Of a DNA stretch of 46,768 nucleotides, positions 9,178-17,507 are shown one piece after another. The DNA is from JBAXPV01 sp037132075 (GTDB lineage: Bacteria > Bacteroidota > Bacteroidia > Bacteroidales > CAIXZF01). The notes beneath the pieces are model-generated. The model was given only the letters and a program-made list of their open reading frames with translations, ran no database searches and was not told the DNA's origin. The stretch's first letter is position 1. Every line of letters starts with the position of its first letter. Position numbers and translations under genes: made by a program. The stretch covers positions 1-46,768 of the forward strand of contig JBAXPV010000029.1 in NCBI GenBank assembly GCA_037132075.1, given 5' to 3'.

Positions 9178-9194
9178 TTTCGAACACGGTTTTT

Positions 9195-12137
9195 ATGATT
9201 CAGCGCCTTTCTGTTAAGAGTCTTTTATTTCTATGCCTACTCTTGTTATTCACTTCCGGACTGAATACGGCATTGTATGCAAACAAGGCAGTTCCGGATT
9301 CCTGCTGGGTCGATTCTGTGTTTCATTCCCTGAGCCTTAATGAGAAGATCGCGCAGCTGATTATCGCCAGGGCCAATAAAGACAATAACTTCCTGCCAGA
9401 GATCCCTGAACTGATCCAAAAATACAATATCGGAGGTTTGTGCTTTTTCAAAGGAACACCTTACAGACAGGCTATCACTACGAACTTCTGGCAATCCATT
9501 GCTAAAACCCCGCTCTTTGTCACCATCGACGGGGAACGCGGCCTGGGGATGCGGCTTGACAGTGCAGCCGGCACACCCTATATGATGACCCTGGGTGCGA
9601 TGAAAGATGATGAACTCGTCTTTCGTTTCGGCCAGCGCATAGGGCAGCAATGTAAAAGAATGGGGATACAGATTAATTTTGCGCCAGTGGTCGACATCAA
9701 CAGCAACCCGGCAAACCCCGTCATCAACAGCAGATCATTCGGGGAGGATCGGGAAAATGTCACCCGCAAAGCACATGCGCTCCTAGAAGGCATGAAGACA
9801 CAGGGAATCATGGGCACTGCCAAGCATTTCCCCGGGCATGGCGACACTGATTCTGACTCTCATCTTACCTTACCTGTTATCCACCATTCGTTTGCCAGGC
9901 TCGATAGTATCGACTGGTATCCTTATAAAAAGCTGATCGCACAAGGACTTGAAGGCGTAATGGTCGCTCACTTATTTGTGCCTGCTTTAGATAGCGGCCC
10001 TAATAACGCCTCAACTTTGTCCCGTCCTATCGTCACAGGCATTTTGAAAAAAAAACTGGGGTTCAAAGGATTGATTATCACCGATGCCCTTGAGATGAAA
10101 GGCGTTACAAACTATCACAAACCCGGTATGCTGGAAGTAAAAGCATTGATGGCAGGGAACGACATCCTTCTGATGCCGGTCGACATCCCCATCGCGATCC
10201 GGAAGATCAGGGAAGCGGTAGACAGCTGCTGGATCTGGCCAGAAGATATCGATGAAAAATGCCTTAAGGTTTTAGAGACCAAATACCGCCTGGGAATGAA
10301 TAAGCTGCACCCAATCCAGCTTGAAAACCTGACAAAAGACCTCAACACACCTTACGATAAAGTGCTGTACCGCGAAGCTTTCAGTAAAGCCATCACGCTG
10401 ATAAAAAACAAAAACTCCCTGCTCCCGCTACAGCGGCTTGACACCATGCGCATCGCCTGTGTCAGCCTGGGGGATACCAATTCTGACGGATATCACCAGT
10501 ACATGGAACGCTACGCTGTGATGGATCACTACCATTTGCCCAAAGGGGCTGATTGTCATTTCCAGGACTCACTCGCTGAACGGCTGAAAGGATACAACCT
10601 CCTGTTGCTGGGCATTGTCAATACCAGTATCCTGGCCGAGCGTAAATTTTCAATCCCGCAATCTACCATCGATTTTGTCCGTTGCATACAGGGACAGTCA
10701 AAAATCGTCCTGAGCCTTTTTGGAAATCCCTATGCACTTAGGAGATTTGATGATCTCAGGGATGTTGATGCCCTGTTGACCTCCTACCAGGATACTGAAG
10801 ATGCATATGACATTGCGGGTCAGCAGATATTTGGCGCCCGTGCATTTATTGGACGGCTTCCGGTAAGTGTCAATGATAAGCTGAAAGTTAATAATGGTTT
10901 TACGACCAAAGCTACTGGCAGATTACAGTATGTATTGCCTGATGACCTGGGTATTTCTGCCGAAAGTATTGCCAGGGTCGACAGCATTATAAACGAAGGC
11001 TTACTGGCCGGAGCTTACCCGGGTTGCCAGGTAGCTGCCTCATGGCATGGAAAGGTATTTTACAGAAAATCATTTGGTTTCCAAGACTATAGCAAGACCA
11101 AGCCTGTGAATAATGCAGATATTTACGACTTGGCTTCTGTGACAAAAGTGGCAGCCACGACTTTGGCCATGATGCGTTTGTATGAGGAGAAAAAAATCGA
11201 CCTGGAAGCGACACTCGGCGACTATTTGCCCCAGGCAAAAAACACCAACAAACAGGATGTCGTGATCCGTGACCTCATGGCCCACCAGGCAGGGCTTGTC
11301 TCATGGATCCCTATTTATCAAAAGACGCTGAAAGGGGGAAAGCCTGACACAAACCTTTATCATAAATATGCTGACTCCTTGTTTAGTCTCAAAGTATGTG
11401 ACAGCTTATATCTCAGGAACGACTACCGGGATAGCATCATCAAAACCATCCTGGATTCCCCGAAAGAAAAAAGGGGTACCTATAAATATAGTGACCTGGG
11501 ATTTATTCTGCTGAGATTTGTCGTCGAAAAAATCAGTGGAGAACCCCTGGAACAATATGTCAGGGAACAGTTTTATAAACCACTAGGCTTGAATAGTATG
11601 GGCTACAGACCGGCCTTGCGTTTTCCGCTCAGCCGCATCATTCCTACGGAATTAGATACAAGCTTCAGGCAGTCCCTGATTCGCGGAACAGTTCATGACC
11701 CGGCGGCTGCCATGCTGGGTGGAGTTTCCGGACATGCCGGTCTTTTTTCTAATTCCAATGACATGCTTATTCTCATGAATATGCTGATGAATCAGGGAAC
11801 TTATGGAGGCAGAACCTATTTCGCAAGAAATACGGTGAGTAAGTTCACGGCTTGCCAGTTTCCTGAAAACGTCAACCGCCGCGGACTTGGCTTCGACAGG
11901 CCTCCCTCAGAATATTCAGCTGATGGTCCTTGTTGTAAAAGCGCATCTGCCAGCAGTTTTGGTCATAGCGGGTTTACAGGTACCTATACATGGGCTGATC
12001 CTGCTTCAGGACTCGTTTTTGTTTTCCTTTCAAACCGGATAAACCCATCGGCTGCCAATGGCAAACTTGCCCACATGAATATCAGGACAAGAGTCAATGA
12101 AGCCTTCTATGAGGCGATTCAATCAGCAAAAAAATAG
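9195..12137 (+). CDS. GH3 beta-N-acetylhexosaminidase fused to serine beta-lactamase-like domain
   Basis: 980 residues with a signal sequence (hydrophobic VKSLLFLCLLLLFTSG), so periplasmic or surface. Residues about 40-380 form a GH3 TIM barrel of the NagZ type: KHFPGHGDTDSDSH (about 209-222) is the hallmark loop, and IITDALEMKG (about 294-303) holds the catalytic Asp. A GH3 C-terminal-like domain follows to about 575. Residues 585-975 are a penicillin-binding-protein/class C beta-lactamase fold: SVTK (about 648-651) is the SxxK site, YSD (about 766) the second motif, and HSG (about 924) the third. Known GH3 NagZ enzymes cleave GlcNAc from peptidoglycan fragments; the esterase/peptidase half probably acts on the same wall material, which is inference. 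It converges with the next gene with only 3 bp between stops. Confidence 0.92.
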   Translation: MIQRLSVKSLLFLCLLLLFTSGLNTALYANKAVPDSCWVDSVFHSLSLNEKIAQLIIARANKDNNFLPEIPELIQKYNIGGLCFFKGTPYRQAITTNFWQSIAKTPLFVTIDGERGLGMRLDSAAGTPYMMTLGAMKDDELVFRFGQRIGQQCKRMGIQINFAPVVDINSNPANPVINSRSFGEDRENVTRKAHALLEGMKTQGIMGTAKHFPGHGDTDSDSHLTLPVIHHSFARLDSIDWYPYKKLIAQGLEGVMVAHLFVPALDSGPNNASTLSRPIVTGILKKKLGFKGLIITDALEMKGVTNYHKPGMLEVKALMAGNDILLMPVDIPIAIRKIREAVDSCWIWPEDIDEKCLKVLETKYRLGMNKLHPIQLENLTKDLNTPYDKVLYREAFSKAITLIKNKNSLLPLQRLDTMRIACVSLGDTNSDGYHQYMERYAVMDHYHLPKGADCHFQDSLAERLKGYNLLLLGIVNTSILAERKFSIPQSTIDFVRCIQGQSKIVLSLFGNPYALRRFDDLRDVDALLTSYQDTEDAYDIAGQQIFGARAFIGRLPVSVNDKLKVNNGFTTKATGRLQYVLPDDLGISAESIARVDSIINEGLLAGAYPGCQVAASWHGKVFYRKSFGFQDYSKTKPVNNADIYDLASVTKVAATTLAMMRLYEEKKIDLEATLGDYLPQAKNTNKQDVVIRDLMAHQAGLVSWIPIYQKTLKGGKPDTNLYHKYADSLFSLKVCDSLYLRNDYRDSIIKTILDSPKEKRGTYKYSDLGFILLRFVVEKISGEPLEQYVREQFYKPLGLNSMGYRPALRFPLSRIIPTELDTSFRQSLIRGTVHDPAAAMLGGVSGHAGLFSNSNDMLILMNMLMNQGTYGGRTYFARNTVSKFTACQFPENVNRRGLGFDRPPSEYSADGPCCKSASASSFGHSGFTGTYTWADPASGLVFVFLSNRINPSAANGKLAHMNIRTRVNEAFYEAIQSAKK

Positions 12138-12140
12138 AAC

Positions 12141-12887
12141 TTATATCAAAGGAATTACCTTTTCAAGCAAGTGCGTGACCTTCTCTGCGTTCGCATGAAA
12201 GGTTTTGATGATATCATCCCAGGTCACCCCTTCTTCACTCTCACGCCAGGAATCATAGTCGGTGCACATGGCAATGGCTGCATAGGGGATATTTAACTCT
12301 TCTGCCAGGGTACATTCAACAGCAATGCTCATATTAATAATATCTGCACCCCAAATCCTGAACATCTTTGACTCTGCACGGGTAGAGAGCCTCGGGCCTT
12401 CAATAGTCACTACAGTGCCAGTGGTATGTATGAACATATCTGCCTGAGCAGCCGCCTCTTGGATCTTTTTTCTGACATAATCAGAAAAGGGGTCAGCCAT
12501 GGAGATGTGGATCACATTTCCATCTTTAAATTCTTTATGAAAGGTAATTTCCCGGTGCCTGGTGAAATCAATGAATTGATCGGGGATGATCAGCTCCCCG
12601 GGATGGATATGTTCACGCAGGCTACCACAGGCAGTACTGGCAATAATGGCCTCACATCCCAATTGTTGAAAGGCGCTGATGTTGGCTAAATTGTTTACCT
12701 GGCTGGGGGGTATCTCATGATTTCTGTCATGGCGTGAAAGGATATACACCTCTTTATCAGCTATATGACCAACAAAAAAAGAAGAACTGGGGTCACCATA
12801 CGGGGTTTTTACGTGAATTTCTTTTACATCTTTAAAAAGTTGTAATTTTTCGAGACCTGAGCCCCCGATGATGCCTAGACGTGTCAT
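12141..12887 (-). CDS. mtnP: S-methyl-5'-thioadenosine phosphorylase (purine nucleoside phosphorylase family 2)
   Basis: 248 residues from the ATG at 12887, which gives the normal N-terminus MTRLGIIGGSGLEK; an upstream in-frame start would add 16 atypical residues. Family landmarks are the phosphate-site GGSG, RHDRNHEIPPSQVNN, ASTACGSL, TIEGPRLSTRAES and the base-recognition segment IAMCTDYDSW, whose DYD-W form is typical of MTA phosphorylases. It would convert MTA and phosphate to adenine and methylthioribose-1-phosphate, salvaging methionine and adenine. Distinction from a 6-oxopurine phosphorylase rests on that segment and is good but not absolute. Confidence 0.88.
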   Translation of the reverse strand: MTRLGIIGGSGLEKLQLFKDVKEIHVKTPYGDPSSSFFVGHIADKEVYILSRHDRNHEIPPSQVNNLANISAFQQLGCEAIIASTACGSLREHIHPGELIIPDQFIDFTRHREITFHKEFKDGNVIHISMADPFSDYVRKKIQEAAAQADMFIHTTGTVVTIEGPRLSTRAESKMFRIWGADIINMSIAVECTLAEELNIPYAAIAMCTDYDSWRESEEGVTWDDIIKTFHANAEKVTHLLEKVIPLI

Positions 12888-12907
12888 GAATTTGATTATT
12901 AAAAGGG

Positions 12908-12935
12908 CAAAGATAGGGACAAAAAACGATGTCAA
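12908..12935 (-). promoter_or_regulatory. Candidate promoter for mtnP
   Basis: On the minus strand a TATCTTTG -7 element (12908-12915) lies 20 bases upstream of the ATG, with TTG (12933-12935) 17 bases further upstream. This is close to the Bacteroidetes TTTG-N19-TAnnTTTG arrangement. Confidence 0.5.
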
Positions 12936-12982
12936 CCTATAGCGCTGAAGTTGCTATAATACTAATAAATGTTAGACACCCG

Positions 12983-13012
12983 TTGAATGGCCCGATAATT
13001 GATATACTTTTG
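12983..13012 (+). promoter_or_regulatory. Bacteroidetes-type promoter for the SMR/reductase pair
   Basis: TTG (12983-12985), exactly 19 bases, then TACTTTTG (13005-13012) matches the -33/-7 consensus with ideal spacing. It is 32 bases before the ATG at 13045 and is the clearest promoter in the window. Confidence 0.6.
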
Positions 13013-13044
13013 CCGATTCTCTTTCACCGAAAAAACAAACTTAA

Positions 13045-13359
13045 ATGAAGTGGCTTTTACTGGCCTTAGGAATATTTTTTGAGATCGTGGCTTTAGTTTT
13101 CATGAAGAAGTCGGAAGGATTTACAAAAATAACTCCTATCCTGTTAGTATTTTTGTTTTACACACTTGCCCTGGGCTGTCTCATTTTAGTGCTTAGGAAA
13201 ATGGATACCAGCGTAGCCTATGCGATCTGGGCCAGTGCGGGGATACTCATTATGGCACTTGTGGGTGTTTTATTTCTGAATGAGCCGGTATCAGTCATAA
13301 AAGTAGTTTCTATGCTTTTGATTTTATTGGGCGTTATTGGATTAGAATTCTTTGATTAA
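13045..13359 (+). CDS. Small multidrug resistance (SMR) family membrane protein
   Basis: 104 residues with four hydrophobic helices, the standard SMR size. The essential membrane glutamate of helix 1 is present (FFEIVALVFMKKSEGFTK, Glu at 13), as is the signature VAYAIWASAGI in helix 3. SMR dimers exchange protons for cationic compounds; subtypes include quaternary-ammonium pumps and guanidinium exporters, and the sequence alone does not settle which. It stops 12 bp before the next gene and likely shares its promoter, an unusual partnership with a dehydrogenase. Confidence 0.93.
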   Translation: MKWLLLALGIFFEIVALVFMKKSEGFTKITPILLVFLFYTLALGCLILVLRKMDTSVAYAIWASAGILIMALVGVLFLNEPVSVIKVVSMLLILLGVIGLEFFD

Positions 13360-13371
13360 TTTAAATTACAT

Positions 13372-14541
13372 ATGATTATTTTCTTGACGGGGGTTACCGG
13401 ATTTTTAGGTGGGGAATTATTGGTTGAATTGTCGAAAAAGCCAGAAGTTGAAAAAATATTCTGCTTAATCAGAGCGAACTCTGAAGAAAAAGCAGCCATC
13501 AGGTTGAAAAAGGTTTTCGATTTGCATAACGATCCTTTTGATCCACAAAGAATCATTCCGATCCTTGGAGAATTGACAGATCATCATCTTGGCGAAAAAC
13601 TAATTCAAAATGCCCAGCTTAGCCAGGTTGATACTATTATTCATTCTGCTGCGAATACTTCATTTTCAAAGATTTACGACGACCTTGTCGAAAAAGTAAA
13701 CATCGGAGGAACCGAGCAATTGCTGCATTGGGTTAAGTCTTTAGAGAATCTGAACCTATTTACCTATGTTGGAACAGCAACGATTTGTGGGACAACAGTA
13801 AAAAACGCCTTAGTCACAGAGGACATGTCGCCTAATCTCGGCTCCAAGCACCTTGTAAAATATTCCTATACCAAGATGATGGGCGAAATCCTGGTCAAAA
13901 ACTCTCTGCCCGCAGAAAAAGTATTGATCGTAAGGCCATCTATCATCATGGGAGATAGCCGGGACTGGATCCCAAGATCCTATGTGATCCTATGGGCCCT
14001 CGCAACCGTCAACGAATTGCGCCTCGTTCCTTTCCATGCACAATCCCACATTGACATCATCTCGATCGACTATGCCTCACAATCTATTGTTTCCCTGGTG
14101 TTAAACTCAAAAAGAAAATATGGCGTTTACCATATCTCTTCAGGAAAAAAATCTATTACCAGTCCGGGCCAGGTATTTGAAGCCATTAACAATCTTTTTC
14201 CTGAAAAACCAGATTTCAAATTCGTTCCCAAAACTTTATTGGGTGACATGAAAAAATGGTCAAAAAACAGCACCCTCGTTGATGCCGATAGTCATTTATT
14301 CCAATATGCCGACTACCTGGAATATTGGATTAATAACTTTGGTGACAATACCAAACTGAGGATCCTGTTTTATGCGCTTGAGCCATATATTAACTTCATT
14401 GAATTAGGGCAGATATTTGACAATACACGTCTCTTGGAAGACACTGACATGGGTCCTTCCATCCCCGCGCATGAATACTTAAAAGTATCAGGGAAGCATC
14501 TTGAGTCAATAAATATCTTTGAAGGCGCGATCGATCCCTGA
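13372..14541 (+). CDS. Extended SDR / thioester-reductase-like dehydrogenase (NAD_binding_4 type)
   Basis: 389 residues. The N-terminus FLTGVTGFLGGELLVEL is the nucleotide-binding TGxxGFLG motif of fatty acyl-CoA and carrier-protein thioester reductases. IHSAANTSF and the catalytic YSYTK (about residue 164) follow, and VRPSIIMG matches the same family. These enzymes reduce acyl thioesters to aldehydes or alcohols with NAD(P)H. The C-terminal third (about 270-389) has no motif I recognise. It is probably co-transcribed with the SMR gene 12 bp upstream. A wax/alcohol or secondary-metabolite role is possible but unsupported by neighbours; an ordinary epimerase is less likely because of the TGVTGFLG/YSYTK combination. 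Confidence 0.8.
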   Translation: MIIFLTGVTGFLGGELLVELSKKPEVEKIFCLIRANSEEKAAIRLKKVFDLHNDPFDPQRIIPILGELTDHHLGEKLIQNAQLSQVDTIIHSAANTSFSKIYDDLVEKVNIGGTEQLLHWVKSLENLNLFTYVGTATICGTTVKNALVTEDMSPNLGSKHLVKYSYTKMMGEILVKNSLPAEKVLIVRPSIIMGDSRDWIPRSYVILWALATVNELRLVPFHAQSHIDIISIDYASQSIVSLVLNSKRKYGVYHISSGKKSITSPGQVFEAINNLFPEKPDFKFVPKTLLGDMKKWSKNSTLVDADSHLFQYADYLEYWINNFGDNTKLRILFYALEPYINFIELGQIFDNTRLLEDTDMGPSIPAHEYLKVSGKHLESINIFEGAIDP

Positions 14542-14577
14542 TCGTAAATAAGCTGTTTTATCCATAAGAATTTGCCG

Positions 14578-14585
14578 TAGCTTTG
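14578..14585 (+). promoter_or_regulatory. Candidate -7 element (TAGCTTTG) for the transglutaminase-like lipoprotein
   Basis: TAGCTTTG fits TAnnTTTG and lies 23 bases upstream of the ATG at 14609. A T-rich GTTTTA is found about 19 bases further upstream, a weak -33. Confidence 0.42.
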
Positions 14586-14608
14586 TTGCTGATTTTAAAA
14601 TCATCATC

Positions 14609-17260
14609 ATGAAACGCTATGTACTTCCACTGCTTCTGTTACTAGTCTTTTTCATTTCCGCTTGCCACAGGAATGAACACCTCATCAACCTCAAAGCCTA
14701 CCAGATCAAGACCAAGGAGATGTTTGCCAAGACAAAGCTCCTGGCCAAAGAACGCGACAGCGCTCTTTTTGGTGTGATGGATTCAAACCTCACGATTCAA
14801 GAACGAGAAGGCATGGAATTTCTATATGCTTTTGCCCCCTTAAGTGACCTTGCCGATTATAACGGGGATTATTTCCTCAGCCAGGTAAGAGCCAGCCTTA
14901 AAGCCCGGGAGGAAATGCCCTGGGGCAAAAAAGTGCCCGAGCAACTTTTCCTGCATTTCGTGCTACCAATCCGTGTCAACAATGAAAACCTCGACACTTT
15001 CCGTTCTGCTACCTATGAAGAACTCAAAGCCCGGGTGCAAGGGATGAGCATGGACCAGGCTGCATTAGAAGTGAACCACTGGTGTCATGAGAAAGTAACG
15101 TACAAAGGTAGTGACGAGCGGACCAGCAGCCCGCTGGCATCAATGCGCACCTCCTGGGGACGATGCGGGGAAGAATCTACCTTTACCGTTGCAGCCCTTC
15201 GGGCTGTTGGGATCCCTGCACGCCAGGTGTATACGCCCCGCTGGGCCCATACTGATGATAATCATGCATGGGTTGAAGTTTGGGTGAACGACAGATGGCA
15301 TTTTATGGGTGCCTGTGAGCCGGAAGCCAGGCTCGACAAGGGCTGGTTCGAAGAACCTGCAAAACGTGCCATGCTCGTGCATACCAGAGCTTATGGCTGG
15401 TATCGGGGGAATGAACCCAGGATACAGTCAGAAGAACGTTTTAGCGAATTGAATCTTATTGAAAATTATGCGCAGACCAAGGACATCATCATCGAGGTGA
15501 AAGACTCACTTGGCAAAGCTGTTTCTCAAGCGAAAGTTGAATTCCAGCTTTATAACTATGCAGAATACTATCCCATTGCCAAAGCTACTACTGACAAGTT
15601 AGGCAGGGCTAACTTACGATGCGGACTGGGAGATTTACTGGTATGGGTTTCTAAAGACAGCCTGTATGGATATAAACTGGTAAAAGGAGTTGAAAACGGT
15701 ATTGTTGCCATCACTTTAACGAACAAAAGGCCCAAAACCACAGATGAGGTTTGGGACATTACGCCACCTGCCAGGCCCCTGGCCGCAGTGGCTGACACAG
15801 TGGGTAGTGCGGTGAACCGACTCCGCCTGAAACAAGAAGATGAGATCCGCACGAAATACACGCACACTTTTAAAGACAGCGCTTATGCTGCAGCCTTCGC
15901 CCGTGAGCTGTCTTACCCAAGAGATACTATTAAAAAAATCATTCGCAACAGCCTGGGGAATTGGAAAGAAATCACGAAGTTCTTACGCAATGTCAGCCCG
16001 GAAAACAAGATGTGGGCCTGTAGGATGCTGCTAAAACTCAACGACAAAGATTTAAGAGATGTAACAGCTGATGTTTTACAGGATCATCTGAAAAATGGCA
16101 TGATGTATATCAGCGAAACCGGGAGCCGTTATGCTGATTTCTTCTCTGAATATATGTTATCACCGAGAATTGGCAACGAGATGCTTCGCCCCTGGCGCGG
16201 TTTTTTACAATCGAAATTCGACCGCCGTTTCAGGGCTGTTGTTCGTGACAACCCACAGCATGCCGTCGACTGGATGCTTGACAACCTGAAACTGGACCAG
16301 GTCAACAACCTGCATTCACGGGCTCCCATTTCCCCTGAAGGGGTTTATGAATTGAAATTAGCCGATCAAAGGTCGATGGATATCTTTTTTGTCGCCCTAT
16401 GCAGAGCCTCAGGATTACCGGCCCGCCTCAATCCCGTTACAGGAAAACCCCAGGCACTGGTGAAAGGCAATTTTGAGGACATCATCCTGGGAACCAAAGA
16501 ACAGGAAGCAGGGAAAATGGGAAGTATTGCACTTCTCAATGGCAATGACAAATCTGATCCGCAATACACAACGCATTTCACACTGGCACACTTCAAAAAT
16601 GGTGTTTACCGTACCTATGAATTCCCTGAAGGTCGTAAAGTCAGCGATTTCCCTTCTGCAGTAGATGTAGAGGCCGGGGACTGGATGCTCGTCACGGGAA
16701 ACAGGATGGCTGATGGCGGTGTTTTATCTTCGGTTCATTTTTTCAATGTTGAAGAAGGGAAAACAACACAAATAGAGGTCGTGCTCAGGGAACCAAAAGT
16801 TGAGAAAGCCCAATATGGCAAGGCAGACATTAAAGGCATTGAACTCAAGGCCATCGGAACAGGAGAAACAATCAATTCAGCCAAAATGCTGAATGCTACA
16901 GGTGCTTTGTGGATCTGGCTGGACCCGGGCAAAGAACCCTCCAGACATGTTCTGGCTGACTTACCTGCCTTCAAAGAAGAACTCGAGACATGGAACGGTG
17001 CTGTGAATATCATTATTCCCAAAAATCTTGTTCCCGAAAATTATGATCCGAAATCTATGGCAGGTTTGCCAAAGCAAAGCGTATTCTTATCTGAAGAAAA
17101 GCAAGTCCTGATATCCCGAATAGAAAAACTCGTACAACATCCGCTGGCCGGGAATCTGCCGGTGATTGTGCTGCTTGATTCTGAACAGAATGTCATCTTT
17201 TTATCCGAGGGATATACGATTGGGATTGGGGAGCAGATTGGGAAGCTGATTGGGAAGTAG
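14609..17260 (+). CDS. Large transglutaminase-like lipoprotein
   Basis: 883 residues. The N-terminal signal ends in a lipobox-like FFISAC (Cys about 19). Residues about 110-280 form a transglutaminase/protease core: RCGEESTF supplies the cysteine (about 186), GIPARQVYTPRW is typical, and DNHAWVEVW supplies the histidine (about 219). The expected third acidic residue falls in MGACEPE rather than the common LDPT form. After this lie a beta-sandwich segment (VKDSLGKAVSQAKVEFQLYN, about 295-370), a helical middle, and a C-terminal part (about 740-883) with a thioredoxin-fold feel (LPVIVLLDSEQNVIFLSEGY). The family is widespread in Bacteroidetes; peptide-bond hydrolysis or crosslinking outside the cytoplasm is plausible, but the substrate is unknown. 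Confidence 0.82.
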   Translation: MKRYVLPLLLLLVFFISACHRNEHLINLKAYQIKTKEMFAKTKLLAKERDSALFGVMDSNLTIQEREGMEFLYAFAPLSDLADYNGDYFLSQVRASLKAREEMPWGKKVPEQLFLHFVLPIRVNNENLDTFRSATYEELKARVQGMSMDQAALEVNHWCHEKVTYKGSDERTSSPLASMRTSWGRCGEESTFTVAALRAVGIPARQVYTPRWAHTDDNHAWVEVWVNDRWHFMGACEPEARLDKGWFEEPAKRAMLVHTRAYGWYRGNEPRIQSEERFSELNLIENYAQTKDIIIEVKDSLGKAVSQAKVEFQLYNYAEYYPIAKATTDKLGRANLRCGLGDLLVWVSKDSLYGYKLVKGVENGIVAITLTNKRPKTTDEVWDITPPARPLAAVADTVGSAVNRLRLKQEDEIRTKYTHTFKDSAYAAAFARELSYPRDTIKKIIRNSLGNWKEITKFLRNVSPENKMWACRMLLKLNDKDLRDVTADVLQDHLKNGMMYISETGSRYADFFSEYMLSPRIGNEMLRPWRGFLQSKFDRRFRAVVRDNPQHAVDWMLDNLKLDQVNNLHSRAPISPEGVYELKLADQRSMDIFFVALCRASGLPARLNPVTGKPQALVKGNFEDIILGTKEQEAGKMGSIALLNGNDKSDPQYTTHFTLAHFKNGVYRTYEFPEGRKVSDFPSAVDVEAGDWMLVTGNRMADGGVLSSVHFFNVEEGKTTQIEVVLREPKVEKAQYGKADIKGIELKAIGTGETINSAKMLNATGALWIWLDPGKEPSRHVLADLPAFKEELETWNGAVNIIIPKNLVPENYDPKSMAGLPKQSVFLSEEKQVLISRIEKLVQHPLAGNLPVIVLLDSEQNVIFLSEGYTIGIGEQIGKLIGK

Positions 17261-17280
17261 ATTTTAACAATATACCAATT

Positions 17281-17320
17281 GAAGGATGAAGGATGAAGGA
17301 TGGATGATATATGAAGGATG
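17281..17320. repeat. Short tandem GGATGAA-type repeat
   Basis: Four imperfect GAAGGATG units in 40 bases. A reverse-complement form (TTCATCCTTC) appears near 46614 in another spacer, so the motif is dispersed in intergenic DNA. Confidence 0.6.
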
Positions 17321-17334
17321 AATTGGGGATAAAC

Positions 17335-17354
17335 AATGTATCAATATACCAATT
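17335..17354. repeat. 20-bp direct repeat, left copy
   Basis: Identical over 20 bases to 18632-18651; together they bracket the 17508-18578 gene. The core AATATACCA also recurs at 17269, 18655 and 18662. Confidence 0.75.
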
Positions 17355-17507
17355 GAAGGGTTGGTAATTTCCGGCTTTCGTTACGAGAGATTTCTTTGTT
17401 TTCCTTTGTGTAATCCTTTGGGCTCCTTTGTGTAACCCCTTAAAATAAAAATTGGAATGTTCTGGTATAAAGAGATCCTATAGGTACATTTTTGATTTTT
17501 TAGGAAA

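Larger units (their letters stand above)
17261..17507. other. Repeat-rich intergenic spacer
   Basis: No gene is seen. It contains GGATGAA-type short repeats (17281-17320), two copies of AATATACCAATTGAAGG (17269-17285 and 17343-17359), and two copies of CCTTTGTGTAA (near 17401 and 17431), a string common in Bacteroidetes intergenic DNA. No convincing terminator is found for either flanking gene. Confidence 0.6.

Noticed and set aside
12983..14541. Resistance island
   Set aside because: SMR genes are common chromosomal genes; no integrase, transposase or resistance partner is present.
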